This document shows positions 10,041-19,265 of a stretch of DNA of 47,363 bases, piece by piece (the stretch's first letter is position 1; each line of letters starts with the position of its first letter). The stretch is from a virus. Location: IMG/VR virus record IMGVR_UViG_3300028025_003037, positions 1 to 47,363 of that record. The stretch is one strand, 5' to 3'. The position numbers and the translations under genes were made by a program. Under the pieces are notes generated by a model, which saw only the letters and a program-made list of their open reading frames with translations, was not told the DNA's origin and made no database searches.

Positions 10041-11253
10041 TACAGAGTCCAAACTAATTACTGCAGTTCTTCAAGACAAGCAGATCCATGTGCTACTACA
10101 AGCAAATGTAGACAATCTTCTTAGAACTCATGGAGATATCTGGAACTTTATAAGGCTATACTTTGAAAACAATAAGTCTCTTCCTCCTGCAGAACTTGTT
10201 ACAGAAAAGTTTAGAGACTTCTCTCCAATATCAAATGTTGGAGCAACTAAGCACCACCTTGAAGAGTTGCAGGGTGAGTACTTAAACGATAGTTTAAAAG
10301 ATATTTTGCGTTCAGCAGCAACTAATGTTCAAAACAATCAAGGTAATGTCGCATTAAATGATTTAATTACACAAACCTCAGAGTTAAAGAAAAACACTTC
10401 AGCAATCCGTGATATTGATGTAACAGACCTAGAGTCTGCAATTGCATACTTTGAAAACTTAAAGATCCAGCAAGCAGCAGGTCATGTTGGAATCAAAACA
10501 AATCTGCCAGGGTTTGACAACTATCTTCCATCTGGAATTATGCCAGGGCAGTTAGGAGTCTTTCTAGCATACCCAGGTATAGGAAAGTCATGGATGGCTT
10601 TGTACTTCGCTGTACAGGCCTGGAAGCAGGGTAAGACACCCCTTGTAATTTCTCTTGAGATGTCAGAGACAGAAGTTCGTAATCGTGTATTTACAATTAT
10701 GGGTGAGGGTCTTTGGTCTCACAGAAAGTTAAGCAATGGAGATGTGGAACTAGATACTTTAAAGGCTTGGCATGCTAAGCATCTGCAGGGCAAGCCAGAG
10801 TTTCACATTATCTCTAACGATCAGGGTGGAGAAATTAATCCATCAGTTCTTCGTGGAAAGATTGACCAGTACAAGCCAGACTTTGTAATTGTTGACTACC
10901 TTCAGTTAATGGCTCCTAATCAGAAGTCAGATAATGAAACGGTACGAATGAAGAACCTTTCAAGAGAACTTAAACTCATGGCTATTGGCGAAGAGGTTCC
11001 TATTATTGCTATCTCTTCTGCTACACCAGATGATGTTAATGATCTTAGTGGTGTTCCTACTTTGGGACAAACTGCTTGGTCAAGACAGATTGCATACGAT
11101 GCTGACTGGGTTATTGCCTTGGGACGAGCATCAAACAGCGATATCATTGAGTGCGCCTTTAGAAAGAACCGTAATGGCTTTATGGGAGACTTTTTGGTTC
11201 AGGTTGATTTTGACAAGGGATACTACAGGTATAAAGATTATGAAGATAAGTAG
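10033..11253 (+). CDS. dnaB: DnaB-like replicative DNA helicase
   Basis: A 406-residue protein with a GTG start inside the previous gene. The first ~130 residues form a short helical N-terminal domain. The RecA-like ATPase follows: Walker A AYPGIGKS at about 179-186 and Walker B VIVDY near 285-289. The segment KTNLPGFDNYLPSGIMPGQL is typical of the DnaB C-terminal domain. The usual SQLNR motif after Walker B is replaced by SSATPDD, an unusual change. It would unwind DNA at the phage fork with the primase and polymerase encoded next door. Confidence 0.9.
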   Translation: MNNTESKLITAVLQDKQIHVLLQANVDNLLRTHGDIWNFIRLYFENNKSLPPAELVTEKFRDFSPISNVGATKHHLEELQGEYLNDSLKDILRSAATNVQNNQGNVALNDLITQTSELKKNTSAIRDIDVTDLESAIAYFENLKIQQAAGHVGIKTNLPGFDNYLPSGIMPGQLGVFLAYPGIGKSWMALYFAVQAWKQGKTPLVISLEMSETEVRNRVFTIMGEGLWSHRKLSNGDVELDTLKAWHAKHLQGKPEFHIISNDQGGEINPSVLRGKIDQYKPDFVIVDYLQLMAPNQKSDNETVRMKNLSRELKLMAIGEEVPIIAISSATPDDVNDLSGVPTLGQTAWSRQIAYDADWVIALGRASNSDIIECAFRKNRNGFMGDFLVQVDFDKGYYRYKDYEDK

Positions 11254-11265
11254 GTATAATATGGT

Positions 11266-11619
11266 ATGTCGAAAAGTACGGAGAATGCTCCACCTACCTT
11301 CTATCATCATAAGCCTATCAAAAAGTTTTATCTTGATGGGGTTATACACGATGAGTCGGCACTTGGTAGGCTTAAAGCAGAGTATGTCAGACTCCTTGAG
11401 TCAGAGATGCGACTTTCGGGGTATGTTCCAAGAATCGATATATTACCAGACTTTACATTAGACTATAACCACAAGAAAAAATATTTTGAATTTCAATTAA
11501 CAGTACACGGAACATATACGGGGAGAAAACAAAGCGAATGGATAGCAGGAATAGACGGAAGCACAGCAATCTATACACAAAAGAGCAAATCAAAAGAGTT
11601 CTCACAGGAACAGGTGTAA
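11266..11619 (+). CDS. Hypothetical protein overlapping primase
   Basis: 117 residues of mixed composition with no recognised domain. TATAAT at 11255-11260 lies five bases before the ATG, so it may be first in a near-leaderless transcript. Its last 82 bases overlap the primase gene in another frame, an unusually long overlap for this genome. Its place between helicase and primase suggests a replication role, but nothing in the sequence proves it. Confidence 0.6.
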   Translation: MSKSTENAPPTFYHHKPIKKFYLDGVIHDESALGRLKAEYVRLLESEMRLSGYVPRIDILPDFTLDYNHKKKYFEFQLTVHGTYTGRKQSEWIAGIDGSTAIYTQKSKSKEFSQEQV

Positions 11620-12482
11620 CGATTGAGTCTGAGGTTGACTCAGACTATATTATTTTCTGTCCATATCACAACAACAACAGAACCCCAGCAGGAGAAATAG
11701 ATAAGAACAATGGAACTTTCTTTTGTTTTGCATGTCACCACGTAACTGGATTTATCGAATTTGTTATGCACATGTCAAACAGGACATACTTTGAGGCTGC
11801 AAGATTTATAAAGAGCAAAGAGACAGAGACAAGTATTGAAACAGACATTGACAAGGCTCTATATAAAAAGCCAGAGTTTATAATGTTTGATGAACTAGTT
11901 CTTAAACGATTGCACAACAATCTTATTTTATCTGATAGAGCAAAAGATTATTTTACTTATAGAAAAATAACAAAAGAGTCTGCCTCTAAATTTTCTTTAG
12001 GGTATTCAGATAAACAAGACATGGTAACTGTTCCAGTTCATAGTCCAGATGGTTTGCCAATTGGTTTTGTTGGAAGATCAATTGAGGGCAAGGAGTTTAA
12101 GAATACCCCAGGACTTCCAAAGTCTAAAACATTATTTAATTTGCATAGAGTAAAAAGTTCTGGAACAGTCTATGTTGTTGAGTCATCGTTTGATGCTATC
12201 AGACTTGACCAAGTAGGGCTTCCTGCAATTGCTACCCTTGGATCAAATGTTTCTAACATACAAATAGATTTGCTTCAAAAGTACTTCAATGATATAATTG
12301 TTATTGCGGATAATGATGAAGCAGGTGGAAATATGAAAACTAAGATAGTTGAAAAACTTGGTTCTCGTGTATCCGTAATACAACTAAATAAGCAATATAA
12401 AGATATAGGCGACATGGACGATAAGTCAATTAAAGAACTGGATTTCCAGTTTGACAAATCAATACAGTCTATGCTAAACTAA
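11538..12482 (+). CDS. DnaG-type DNA primase
   Basis: 314 residues. The N-terminal zinc-binding domain has C41-x2-H44 (CPYH) and C63-x2-C66 (CFAC). The TOPRIM core follows, with the glutamate motif VVESSFDAIRL around 210-220 and the metal-binding IADNDEAG near 255-262. It makes RNA primers for the neighbouring polymerase and works with the DnaB-like helicase. It is shorter than bacterial DnaG (~600) and lacks the C-terminal helicase-binding domain, as is common in phages. The start at 11538 is uncertain because the SD-like GGGAG is 12 bases away. Confidence 0.9.
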   Translation: MDSRNRRKHSNLYTKEQIKRVLTGTGVTIESEVDSDYIIFCPYHNNNRTPAGEIDKNNGTFFCFACHHVTGFIEFVMHMSNRTYFEAARFIKSKETETSIETDIDKALYKKPEFIMFDELVLKRLHNNLILSDRAKDYFTYRKITKESASKFSLGYSDKQDMVTVPVHSPDGLPIGFVGRSIEGKEFKNTPGLPKSKTLFNLHRVKSSGTVYVVESSFDAIRLDQVGLPAIATLGSNVSNIQIDLLQKYFNDIIVIADNDEAGGNMKTKIVEKLGSRVSVIQLNKQYKDIGDMDDKSIKELDFQFDKSIQSMLN

Positions 12483-12506
12483 CATAACACAGAAAAGAGA
12501 AAACAA

Positions 12507-13160
12507 ATGGCAATACTAAGAGGAATCAAAGAAATGGGCCCAGTACTAGACGGCCCAAAGGGTGGCGACGGCCCAAAGGTTAAGTGGCTAAAACTTGCAG
12601 ATGGACAGTCTGTAAAGATTAGATTCGTAGAAGAACTTGATGAGGACTCAGCAAACTACAGTCCTGATCGTGGTCTAGCAATCGTTGTATCAGAACACAC
12701 AAATCCAAAGGACTACAAGCGTAAGGCTGTAGACACAATGGACACAGAAGGTCGTGACTGGGCAGAAGAGATGCATCGTAAGGATCCAAAGGCTGGCTGG
12801 AGAGCCCGTCTTCGTTTCTATTGCAACGTAGTTGTAGATGACGGCATTGAAGCACCTTATGTTGCAATCTGGTCAATGGGTATTAGCAAGCAATCATCAT
12901 TCAACACAATTCGTGAGTATGCACTTGAAACAGGAAGCATCTCAAATGTACAGTGGAAGTTAAAGCGTAATGGTCAGGGAACTGAAACAAATTACACATT
13001 GATTCCATCTGCACCAGATAAGGAACCATTCAACTGGGGAGACATTAAGCCTTACCCACTAGAGTCTGCACTACGCAAGGTTCCATACGCAGAACAAGAA
13101 GCGTTCTACTTGGGCTTTGACGGCCCATCTGCCACTTCAGCAACAAACGCTGATTGGTAA
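12507..13160 (+). CDS. gp32-like single-stranded DNA-binding protein
   Basis: 217 residues. An N-terminal LKLADGQSVKIRFVEELDED segment with an OB-fold pattern is followed by a C-x-V...I central part. The protein starts with a basic Gly/Lys-rich arm and lies between primase and polymerase, as T4 gp32-like SSBs do in many phages. There is no standard acidic SSB tail; the C-terminus is Ser/Ala/Asn rich. The fold assignment is by recognition of the family pattern. Confidence 0.65.
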   Translation: MAILRGIKEMGPVLDGPKGGDGPKVKWLKLADGQSVKIRFVEELDEDSANYSPDRGLAIVVSEHTNPKDYKRKAVDTMDTEGRDWAEEMHRKDPKAGWRARLRFYCNVVVDDGIEAPYVAIWSMGISKQSSFNTIREYALETGSISNVQWKLKRNGQGTETNYTLIPSAPDKEPFNWGDIKPYPLESALRKVPYAEQEAFYLGFDGPSATSATNADW

Positions 13161-13161
13161 T

Positions 13162-16100
13162 ATGAACTACGTCGGCTTACATGTCCACACCCATTTTAGT
13201 TTATTTGATGGGATTGCTACTCCAGAAGAATACGTTGAACGTGCAGTTGAGTTAGGGATGCCAGCAATTGCCATCACTGACCACGGTACTTTATCTGGGC
13301 ATAGGGAACTGCACCGTATTGCAAAAGCAAAGGGCATTAAGCCAATTCTAGGTCTAGAAGGATACATGTGTTCAGACATATCTGATAAAAGAGATAAGTC
13401 TGAAAGAGAAGGTCAACAAGATCTTGTCTACAATCACATTATCCTTCTAGCCAAGAATCAAATTGGTTTAGAAAACCTCAACAAGATTAGTGAACTATCT
13501 TGGACAGATGGTTTCTTTAAAAAGCCACGATTTGACTTTACTATTTTAGAAAAATACAAAGAAGGAATCATTGTTTCCTCTGCTTGCCCAAGTAGCGTTT
13601 TAGTTAAAGCACTTGAAGAAGAAGAGTTTGCTCTTGCTAAGAAGTACATCTCTTGGTTTAAAGAGCGCTTTGCAGATGATTATTATATTGAGGTAATGCC
13701 TCACAATGAAGCACACATTAACAAATATCTCATAGAACTTGCAGATGAGTTTGGCATTAAGGTTATTGTAACCCCAGACTGCCACCATGTTGATCCATCA
13801 CAAAAAGAAATTCAAGAGTTTAAGTTGCTAATGAATACACATGGTAAGTTCGTAAAAGATGCAACATATGAAAAGTCAAAGAAAAAGGGCAGCATGATGG
13901 AGCGCCTTGACTATCTATATGGCGAAGATCGTCAGATGTCATTTAATAAATTTGACATCCATTTGCTATCTTATGAAGAGATTAAAGCAGCCATGGAAGC
14001 GCAGGGTATTGATCGACCAGACATTTACTCAAACACAATACTATTAGCAGAGACAGTAGGAGACTATGGCATTCAAGAAGGACTAAACCTTCTACCAGTA
14101 CAGTACAAGAGTCCTGACAAGGAACTTGCAAAGGTGGCATTAGAAGGTTTGGCAGAGCGAGGTTTGTCAGAGAATCAAGAGTACCTTGACAGACTTGAGG
14201 AAGAGTTGCAGATTATTAAGGACAAGAAGTTTGCTCCATACTTCCTGGTTGTAAGCAATATGATTAACTGGGCTAAGAAAGAAGAGATTATGGTAGGACC
14301 AGGTCGTGGTTCATCTGCTGGCTCTCTTGTTTGCTACGCATTAAAGATTACAGACATTGATCCTATCGAGCATAACCTCTTATTCTTCCGTTTTATTAAT
14401 CCAGAGCGTAACGACTTCCCAGATATTGATACAGATATTCAGGACACTCGTCGTGAAGAGGTAAAGGATTATCTTGTTAGACAGTATCGGCATGTTGCAT
14501 CTATTGCTACCTTCCTTGAGTTCACAGGTAAGGGAATTGTTAGAGATGTTTCAAGAGTTCTAAATATTCCTTTGTCAGATGTAAACAAGGTTTTGAAAAC
14601 TGTAGACTCATGGGATGATTTCTGTACATCAAAATCAACATACGAGTTTCGTGAGAAGTATCCAGAGGTAGAGGTTTACGGAGAACAACTTCGTGGTCGA
14701 ATTCGTGGCACAGGTATTCACGCTGCTGGTGTTGTTACTGCAAAAGAACCAATCTTTAGGTATGCACCACTTGAAACAAGATCATCTACTGGGTCTGACG
14801 AAAGAATTCCAGTAGTTGGTGTTGACATGGAAGAGGCTGAAAGAATTGGTTTAATTAAGATTGATGCACTTGGTCTTAAGACTTTGTCTGTTCTTAAGAA
14901 CACAATTGATATTATTAAAGAGCGAGATGGCAAAAAGATTGATCTTCTTAAGATCAAGATGGACGATGCAAATGTATATCAGATGCTATCAGATGGATAT
15001 ACAAAGGGTGTATTTCAGTGTGAAGCAGCACCATATACAAACCTTCTTGTTAAGATGGGTGTAAAGAATCTAAATGAACTTGCAGCATCAAACGCACTTG
15101 TTCGTCCAGGTGCAATGAATACTATTGGAAAGGACTATGTTGATCGTAAACATGGTCGTCAGAATATTTCTTATACACACCAAGTACTAAAACAATTTAC
15201 GGAGGACACTTATGGCTGTATTCTTTACCAGGAACAAGTTATGCAAGCATGCGTACACCTTGGCGGTATGTCCATGTCGGAAGCAGATAAAGTTAGAAAG
15301 ATCATTGGCAAGAAAAAAGATGCTAAAGAATTTGATCAGTTTAAAGAGAAGTTCGTAGAGGGTGCATCAAAGTTTATTTCGCCCAACCTTGCTCGTGATC
15401 TATGGCATGACTTTGAGGCTCACGCAGGGTACTCATTTAATAAGTCTCACGCAGTAGCATACTCAACGCTATCATATTGGACAGCATGGCTAAAGTATTA
15501 CTACCCACTTGAGTTTATGTACTCAGTGCTAAAGAACGAAAAGGATAAAGATGCGAGAACTGAATATCTTATTGAAGCAAAGAGAATGGGCATTAGCGTT
15601 AAGTTACCTCACATTAACGATTCGGATATCGATTTTAAAATTGAGGGTAAGGGTATTAGGTTTGGGCTCACTGCTATCAAGTTCATATCTGACAAAATTG
15701 CAGAAAGATATATTGCAGCACGACCATTTGGTTCGTACAAAGAACTTGAAGAGTTTACATTTACCAAAGGCAACGGAGTAAACAGTCGTGCACTTCAAGC
15801 ACTTAGGGTAATCGGTGCAGCAACATTTAATGATAATCCTAGAAATGATCAGGAGATTAAAGAGAACCTGTATGAATACTTAAACCTTCCAGAGTTTAAT
15901 ATTACAATACCTTCTCACTACTATGCCTTCATTCAGGATATTGTTGACTTTGAAGAAAAAGGGTCATACATTTTTATGGGTATGGTAAAATCAATTAAAC
16001 GAGGAACAGGATGGTCACGAGTTGAAATTTTGGACAAAACTGGCAGTGTCGGTATATTTGATGATGAAAATACGACTATTGAGACAGGTCGTTCTTATCT

Positions 16101-16437
16101 GGTCTTGTGTAATGATAACAGGATTGTTTCTTTCATACCTTCAGATGAGATAAAAGAATCATCACACGCTCTTGTAAAGTTCTTAAGTTATAAGCAACTT
16201 CCATACAAGGATGATGAGATGTTTGTGGTTTCATTTAAGCCAAGAATTACAAAGACTGGAAAGAAGATGGCATCTCTTACTCTTGCAGATACAAGCAGGG
16301 ACCTGCATTCAATTACAGTTTTCCCTACATCGTTTGCAAAAGCATACATGCATATCGAAGAAGGAAAATCTTATAAGTTTGATTTTGGCAAGACTAAAGA
16401 CGGAACAGTAACATTGGAGGATGTACATGTCAGTTAG
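13162..16437 (+). CDS. dnaE: DNA polymerase III alpha subunit
   Basis: 1091 residues from ATG 13162, chosen because the N-terminus then begins directly with the PHP domain (GLHVHTHFSLFDG). A longer frame upstream overlaps the SSB gene. Catalytic aspartates lie in PDIDTDI (421-425) and in KIDALGLKTL (Asp568). The helix-hairpin-helix and OB-like parts follow at the C-terminus. It is a C-family replicase, close to the usual ~1100-1160 length. With its own helicase, primase and SSB, the phage can build a nearly complete replisome; no clamp is visible here. Confidence 0.95.
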   Translation: MNYVGLHVHTHFSLFDGIATPEEYVERAVELGMPAIAITDHGTLSGHRELHRIAKAKGIKPILGLEGYMCSDISDKRDKSEREGQQDLVYNHIILLAKNQIGLENLNKISELSWTDGFFKKPRFDFTILEKYKEGIIVSSACPSSVLVKALEEEEFALAKKYISWFKERFADDYYIEVMPHNEAHINKYLIELADEFGIKVIVTPDCHHVDPSQKEIQEFKLLMNTHGKFVKDATYEKSKKKGSMMERLDYLYGEDRQMSFNKFDIHLLSYEEIKAAMEAQGIDRPDIYSNTILLAETVGDYGIQEGLNLLPVQYKSPDKELAKVALEGLAERGLSENQEYLDRLEEELQIIKDKKFAPYFLVVSNMINWAKKEEIMVGPGRGSSAGSLVCYALKITDIDPIEHNLLFFRFINPERNDFPDIDTDIQDTRREEVKDYLVRQYRHVASIATFLEFTGKGIVRDVSRVLNIPLSDVNKVLKTVDSWDDFCTSKSTYEFREKYPEVEVYGEQLRGRIRGTGIHAAGVVTAKEPIFRYAPLETRSSTGSDERIPVVGVDMEEAERIGLIKIDALGLKTLSVLKNTIDIIKERDGKKIDLLKIKMDDANVYQMLSDGYTKGVFQCEAAPYTNLLVKMGVKNLNELAASNALVRPGAMNTIGKDYVDRKHGRQNISYTHQVLKQFTEDTYGCILYQEQVMQACVHLGGMSMSEADKVRKIIGKKKDAKEFDQFKEKFVEGASKFISPNLARDLWHDFEAHAGYSFNKSHAVAYSTLSYWTAWLKYYYPLEFMYSVLKNEKDKDARTEYLIEAKRMGISVKLPHINDSDIDFKIEGKGIRFGLTAIKFISDKIAERYIAARPFGSYKELEEFTFTKGNGVNSRALQALRVIGAATFNDNPRNDQEIKENLYEYLNLPEFNITIPSHYYAFIQDIVDFEEKGSYIFMGMVKSIKRGTGWSRVEILDKTGSVGIFDDENTTIETGRSYLVLCNDNRIVSFIPSDEIKESSHALVKFLSYKQLPYKDDEMFVVSFKPRITKTGKKMASLTLADTSRDLHSITVFPTSFAKAYMHIEEGKSYKFDFGKTKDGTVTLEDVHVS

Positions 16438-17437
16438 TATAGAAGAAGCGTTAGCACAACTTGATCCTAAGTTGAGAAAGAGATTAGGTAGCGGAGTAGG
16501 GGTTAACTATGAATATCAGCCTACACCTAGTTTTGGTTTAAACCGTGCTTTAGGAGGAGGACTGCCTTATGGTAGACAAGTTCTTATCTGGGGCTCTAAG
16601 TCTTCTGCAAAGTCCTCTATGTGCCTTCAGATGATTGCTCTAGCACAAGCAGAGGGAAAGTTGTGTGCTTGGATTGACTCAGAGATGTCCTACTCAGAAG
16701 ACTGGGCTAGAACACTTGGGGTAGATCCAGAAAAACTAATCTATTCACAAGCAAGAACTATTAGCGATATGGTGGATGTAGGTGTTGGATTAATGAATGC
16801 AGGAGTTGATTTAATTGTGGTAGACTCTATTACATCGATGCTTCCTGCAATTTATTTTGAAAAGGATACAGATGAGATGAAGGCTTTGGAAAACACAAAG
16901 CAGATTGGAGCAGAATCCCGTGACTTTAGTAACGCATGGAAAATGCTTAACTATGCAAACAATAAAGTTAAGCCAACTTTGCTTGTTCTTATTTCTCAGT
17001 CTCGTAATAATATTAATGCTATGTATACTAGCCAGCAGCCTTCTGGTGGTCAGGCTACTAAGTTTTATTCCTCATGTATTATTAAACTCTTTTCTTCAGA
17101 GTCAGACAATCAAGCGATTAAGGGCAAGATTAAGGTAGGAGATAAATTAATTGAAGAAAAAATTGGTAGGACTATTAAGTGGGAACTCCAGTTCTCCAAA
17201 ACCTCTCCAGGGTTCCAGTCTGGTGAGTACGATTTTTATTTTAGAGGTGACGATATTGGTCTTGATACCATTGGTGATCTGGTTACTACCGCAGAACTAA
17301 ATGGTATTGTAGAGCGCACAGGAGCATGGTATATACTTCCTGACGGATCAAAAGTGCAGGGCAAAGAAGCATTTGTTAATCGTGTAAGGGAGGATCTTGA
17401 TTTGCAAGAATCAATCAAGGCTAAACTAAATGCCTAG
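16427..17437 (+). CDS. RecA-like recombinase/ATPase
   Basis: 336 residues from ATG 16427, six bases after GGAGG; the ATG at 16421 directly abuts the GGAGG. The Walker A region is GSKSSAKSS (56-64), a variant of the RecA GPESSGKTT, and Walker B is LIVVDSITSM. The segment from about 195 (LISQSRNN) resembles RecA loop L1/L2 with a shortened linker. It would mediate strand exchange or replication restart. It overlaps the end of dnaE by 11 bases. The variant P-loop may alter ATP turnover. Confidence 0.85.
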   Translation: MSVSIEEALAQLDPKLRKRLGSGVGVNYEYQPTPSFGLNRALGGGLPYGRQVLIWGSKSSAKSSMCLQMIALAQAEGKLCAWIDSEMSYSEDWARTLGVDPEKLIYSQARTISDMVDVGVGLMNAGVDLIVVDSITSMLPAIYFEKDTDEMKALENTKQIGAESRDFSNAWKMLNYANNKVKPTLLVLISQSRNNINAMYTSQQPSGGQATKFYSSCIIKLFSSESDNQAIKGKIKVGDKLIEEKIGRTIKWELQFSKTSPGFQSGEYDFYFRGDDIGLDTIGDLVTTAELNGIVERTGAWYILPDGSKVQGKEAFVNRVREDLDLQESIKAKLNA

Positions 17438-17606
17438 TTATACAGTCTATAATGGAAAGTTTGTTTGTCATGAATGCAAAGCAGAAGTTAAATCTCTTAG
17501 GCTTTATGCTGAGACAAAGACAATGACCTGGATGTGTCCAGCAAAACATCTAAGCACTGTCAAGTTTGGTAAGCAGAAATATAAAGGCAATGACAGAGAA
17601 AAGTGA
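17430..17606 (+). CDS. Small zinc-binding protein
   Basis: 58 residues starting at ATG 17430 within the end of the RecA-like gene. Cys residues CHEC (13-16) and a CPAKH motif (36-40) could form one zinc site. It overlaps the next gene by 17 bases. A similar ribbon occurs in many small proteins of this phage; no specific function is recognised. Confidence 0.55.
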   Translation: MPSYTVYNGKFVCHECKAEVKSLRLYAETKTMTWMCPAKHLSTVKFGKQKYKGNDREK

Positions 17607-17871
17607 GTCTAAGAGAATAGGTGCCAAGCAGCACAAAAACTCTGGTCGTAATACTCAAAAAGGAGATGCCTCCTGGAAAAACTTTGTCGTAGATTTTAAA
17701 GAAGTTGGAAAGTCTTTTACTTTAAATAAAGAGGTTTGGGCAAAGGCTACTACTGATGCCATGAAGAATGGCAAAGACCCTGCCATAGTTGTCGTGATGG
17801 GCGAGGGTAACTCCAAAGTAAGACTTGCTATAATTGAGATGAGTATATTAGAAGATCTAGTGGAGGAATAA
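17590..17871 (+). CDS. Small PD-(D/E)XK nuclease, Holliday-junction-resolvase-like
   Basis: 93 residues from ATG 17590. The sequence has a basic N-terminus (GAKQHKNSGRNTQKGDA) and then DFKE, giving a plausible D...(D/E)-x-K catalytic set, followed by KSFTL and VRLAIIE strands. This order is seen in small phage resolvases and endonucleases. The setting between RecA-like and Cas4-like genes supports a recombination role. Activity is inferred; the motif is short. Confidence 0.5.
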   Translation: MTEKSESKRIGAKQHKNSGRNTQKGDASWKNFVVDFKEVGKSFTLNKEVWAKATTDAMKNGKDPAIVVVMGEGNSKVRLAIIEMSILEDLVEE

Positions 17872-18176
17872 TGGAACAACAAGGAACAACGATAGATATG
17901 GTGAATGGTTTGGCAGAGATTGCAGACTATATGCAAGACGAAGAACTTACAGTTGCACTTACAATGATTGCTAAACTAATTATAAAGCCAGACATCCCAA
18001 TCAATGTTGCTCACGTAGAGATTGTAAGACTACAAGCAATCGCTGCTAAGATGGCTTTCAAGGCAACCTGGATGGCCAATGTTGACAAGTCGGATCGTGG
18101 AAAGAAGAATCTTTATTACACGGCAGCAGAGTCGTTAAACAATTTAGTATCTGCGCTAAAGTATATTACACGGTAA
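17871..18176 (+). CDS. Conserved helical protein, unknown function
   Basis: 101 residues starting in the TAATG overlap. It is almost entirely alpha-helical, with no cysteine pairs and no catalytic motif. It closes the first recombination operon; the next gene has its own promoter. It may be an accessory factor for the nuclease or recombinase, but that is only positional. Confidence 0.5.
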   Translation: MEQQGTTIDMVNGLAEIADYMQDEELTVALTMIAKLIIKPDIPINVAHVEIVRLQAIAAKMAFKATWMANVDKSDRGKKNLYYTAAESLNNLVSALKYITR

Positions 18177-18178
18177 TA

Positions 18179-18187
18179 TGCTATACT
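18179..18187 (+). promoter_or_regulatory. Extended -10 promoter
   Basis: TGCTATACT stands 24 bases before the ATG at 18212, in the short gap after the preceding stop. The 5' leader would be about 17 bases with an unremarkable SD. Confidence 0.5.
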
Positions 18188-18211
18188 TATACTAATAGAA
18201 ACGAGCAAAAT

Positions 18212-19012
18212 ATGACAAAAAGTTTATTACAACAAATTATGGTTAAGCAGGAAAAGCCACCAGTACACTCAATAGATGTTGCTGGTTTGACTGAAAAAAT
18301 TCAGTCTGGATATACTGTTAATCGTATTGAAAAACAAACACAGAAGAAAACCTTTGCGCCATCTACTATTGCCTATGGTCATGGAGAATGTCCAAGATAT
18401 TGGTACTTAGCGTTTGACGGGCAGATGTTTGAGGATGATGCAACTCCATATAGTGCAGCAAATATGACAGCAGGAACTAAGTCTCATGAAAGAATTCAGG
18501 AAGCAATGGGAAATGTTCCAGACTTCCTTGTTGATTCAGAATTTAAAATAACAAATAACGATCCGCCAATCTTTGGTTATGGAGATGTTATTGTTAACTG
18601 GCAAGGAGAAGAACTTCTTGGTGAAATTAAAACAATGATGAATGAAGGTTTTGAGTACCGCAAGGCTCACATGAAACCAAAGACTGGTCACCTAGTCCAG
18701 TTACTTATCTACATGAAGATTCTAAAGAAGCCTAAAGCAGTTCTTATTTATGAAAATAAAAACAATCATGAGTTGCTTATCCTTCCAGTAGAAGTAAATG
18801 ATTATTATCGTCGGTGGGTAGACCAGACGTTTGAATGGATGAGATCAGTTCGTAAGGCTTGGGTCGACAGAACCCTGCCTGAAAAGAATTATCGCTCAAA
18901 TTCAAAAATTTGCAAATCATGTCCTATTAAAAAGGCTTGTGCAGATGCTGGCAAGGGAGACTTTAAACTAAAGTCCTTGGAGCCTATAGATGAAGCATTG
19001 TCAATGGTGTGA
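18212..19012 (+). CDS. Cas4/RecB-like exonuclease with Fe-S cysteines
   Basis: 266 residues. Nuclease motifs appear in order: His92 (TKSHERI), Asp125 (GYGDVI), Glu138-x-Lys140 (GEIKT) and a glutamine helix (LVQLLIYMK). Four cysteines, C60 and C234-x2-C237-x5-C243, match the [4Fe-4S] site of Cas4/AddB-type nucleases. It would resect DNA ends to feed the RecA-like protein. No CRISPR array is present, so this is a phage recombination enzyme and not evidence of an adaptation module. Confidence 0.85.
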   Translation: MTKSLLQQIMVKQEKPPVHSIDVAGLTEKIQSGYTVNRIEKQTQKKTFAPSTIAYGHGECPRYWYLAFDGQMFEDDATPYSAANMTAGTKSHERIQEAMGNVPDFLVDSEFKITNNDPPIFGYGDVIVNWQGEELLGEIKTMMNEGFEYRKAHMKPKTGHLVQLLIYMKILKKPKAVLIYENKNNHELLILPVEVNDYYRRWVDQTFEWMRSVRKAWVDRTLPEKNYRSNSKICKSCPIKKACADAGKGDFKLKSLEPIDEALSMV

Positions 19013-19265
19013 TAAACAATTTAAAACAGATATAACATATCAAATATATTGTTCACCAGAGTGTAGAGACATGTCAACAAAAGAAAAAATTGCTGCAAGG
19101 TATATGATTTCTAGAAGACAAAAAAGAAAAGGCAGGGAAAGAAATTGTAAGTCATGCAAAGAGCCTTTGTCAATATATAATGATGAAAGTCTTTGTGTAA
19201 AATGCAATGTCAATCCTTCCGATGTAGCAAAAGCATTAAAAGAAATTAAGGATAACTTAAAATGA
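18990..19265 (+). CDS. Double zinc-finger protein
   Basis: 91 residues overlapping the previous gene by 23 bases. CQWC with CSPEC forms one zinc site in the first ~30 residues and CKSC with CVKC a second near residues 50-72; a basic stretch (RRQKRKGRERN) lies between. The pattern suggests nucleic-acid binding. It is coupled to the RuvC-like gene by a four-base overlap. Confidence 0.6.
   Translation: MKHCQWCDKQFKTDITYQIYCSPECRDMSTKEKIAARYMISRRQKRKGRERNCKSCKEPLSIYNDESLCVKCNVNPSDVAKALKEIKDNLK

Noticed and set aside
10985-11461. 158-codon open frame overlapping helicase and the next gene
   Set aside because: Out of frame with two better supported genes; composition is low-complexity Leu/Ile/Ser.
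18212-19012. Cas4-like gene as part of a CRISPR system
   Set aside because: No Cas1/Cas2 and no repeat-spacer array; such nucleases are common in phage recombination modules.
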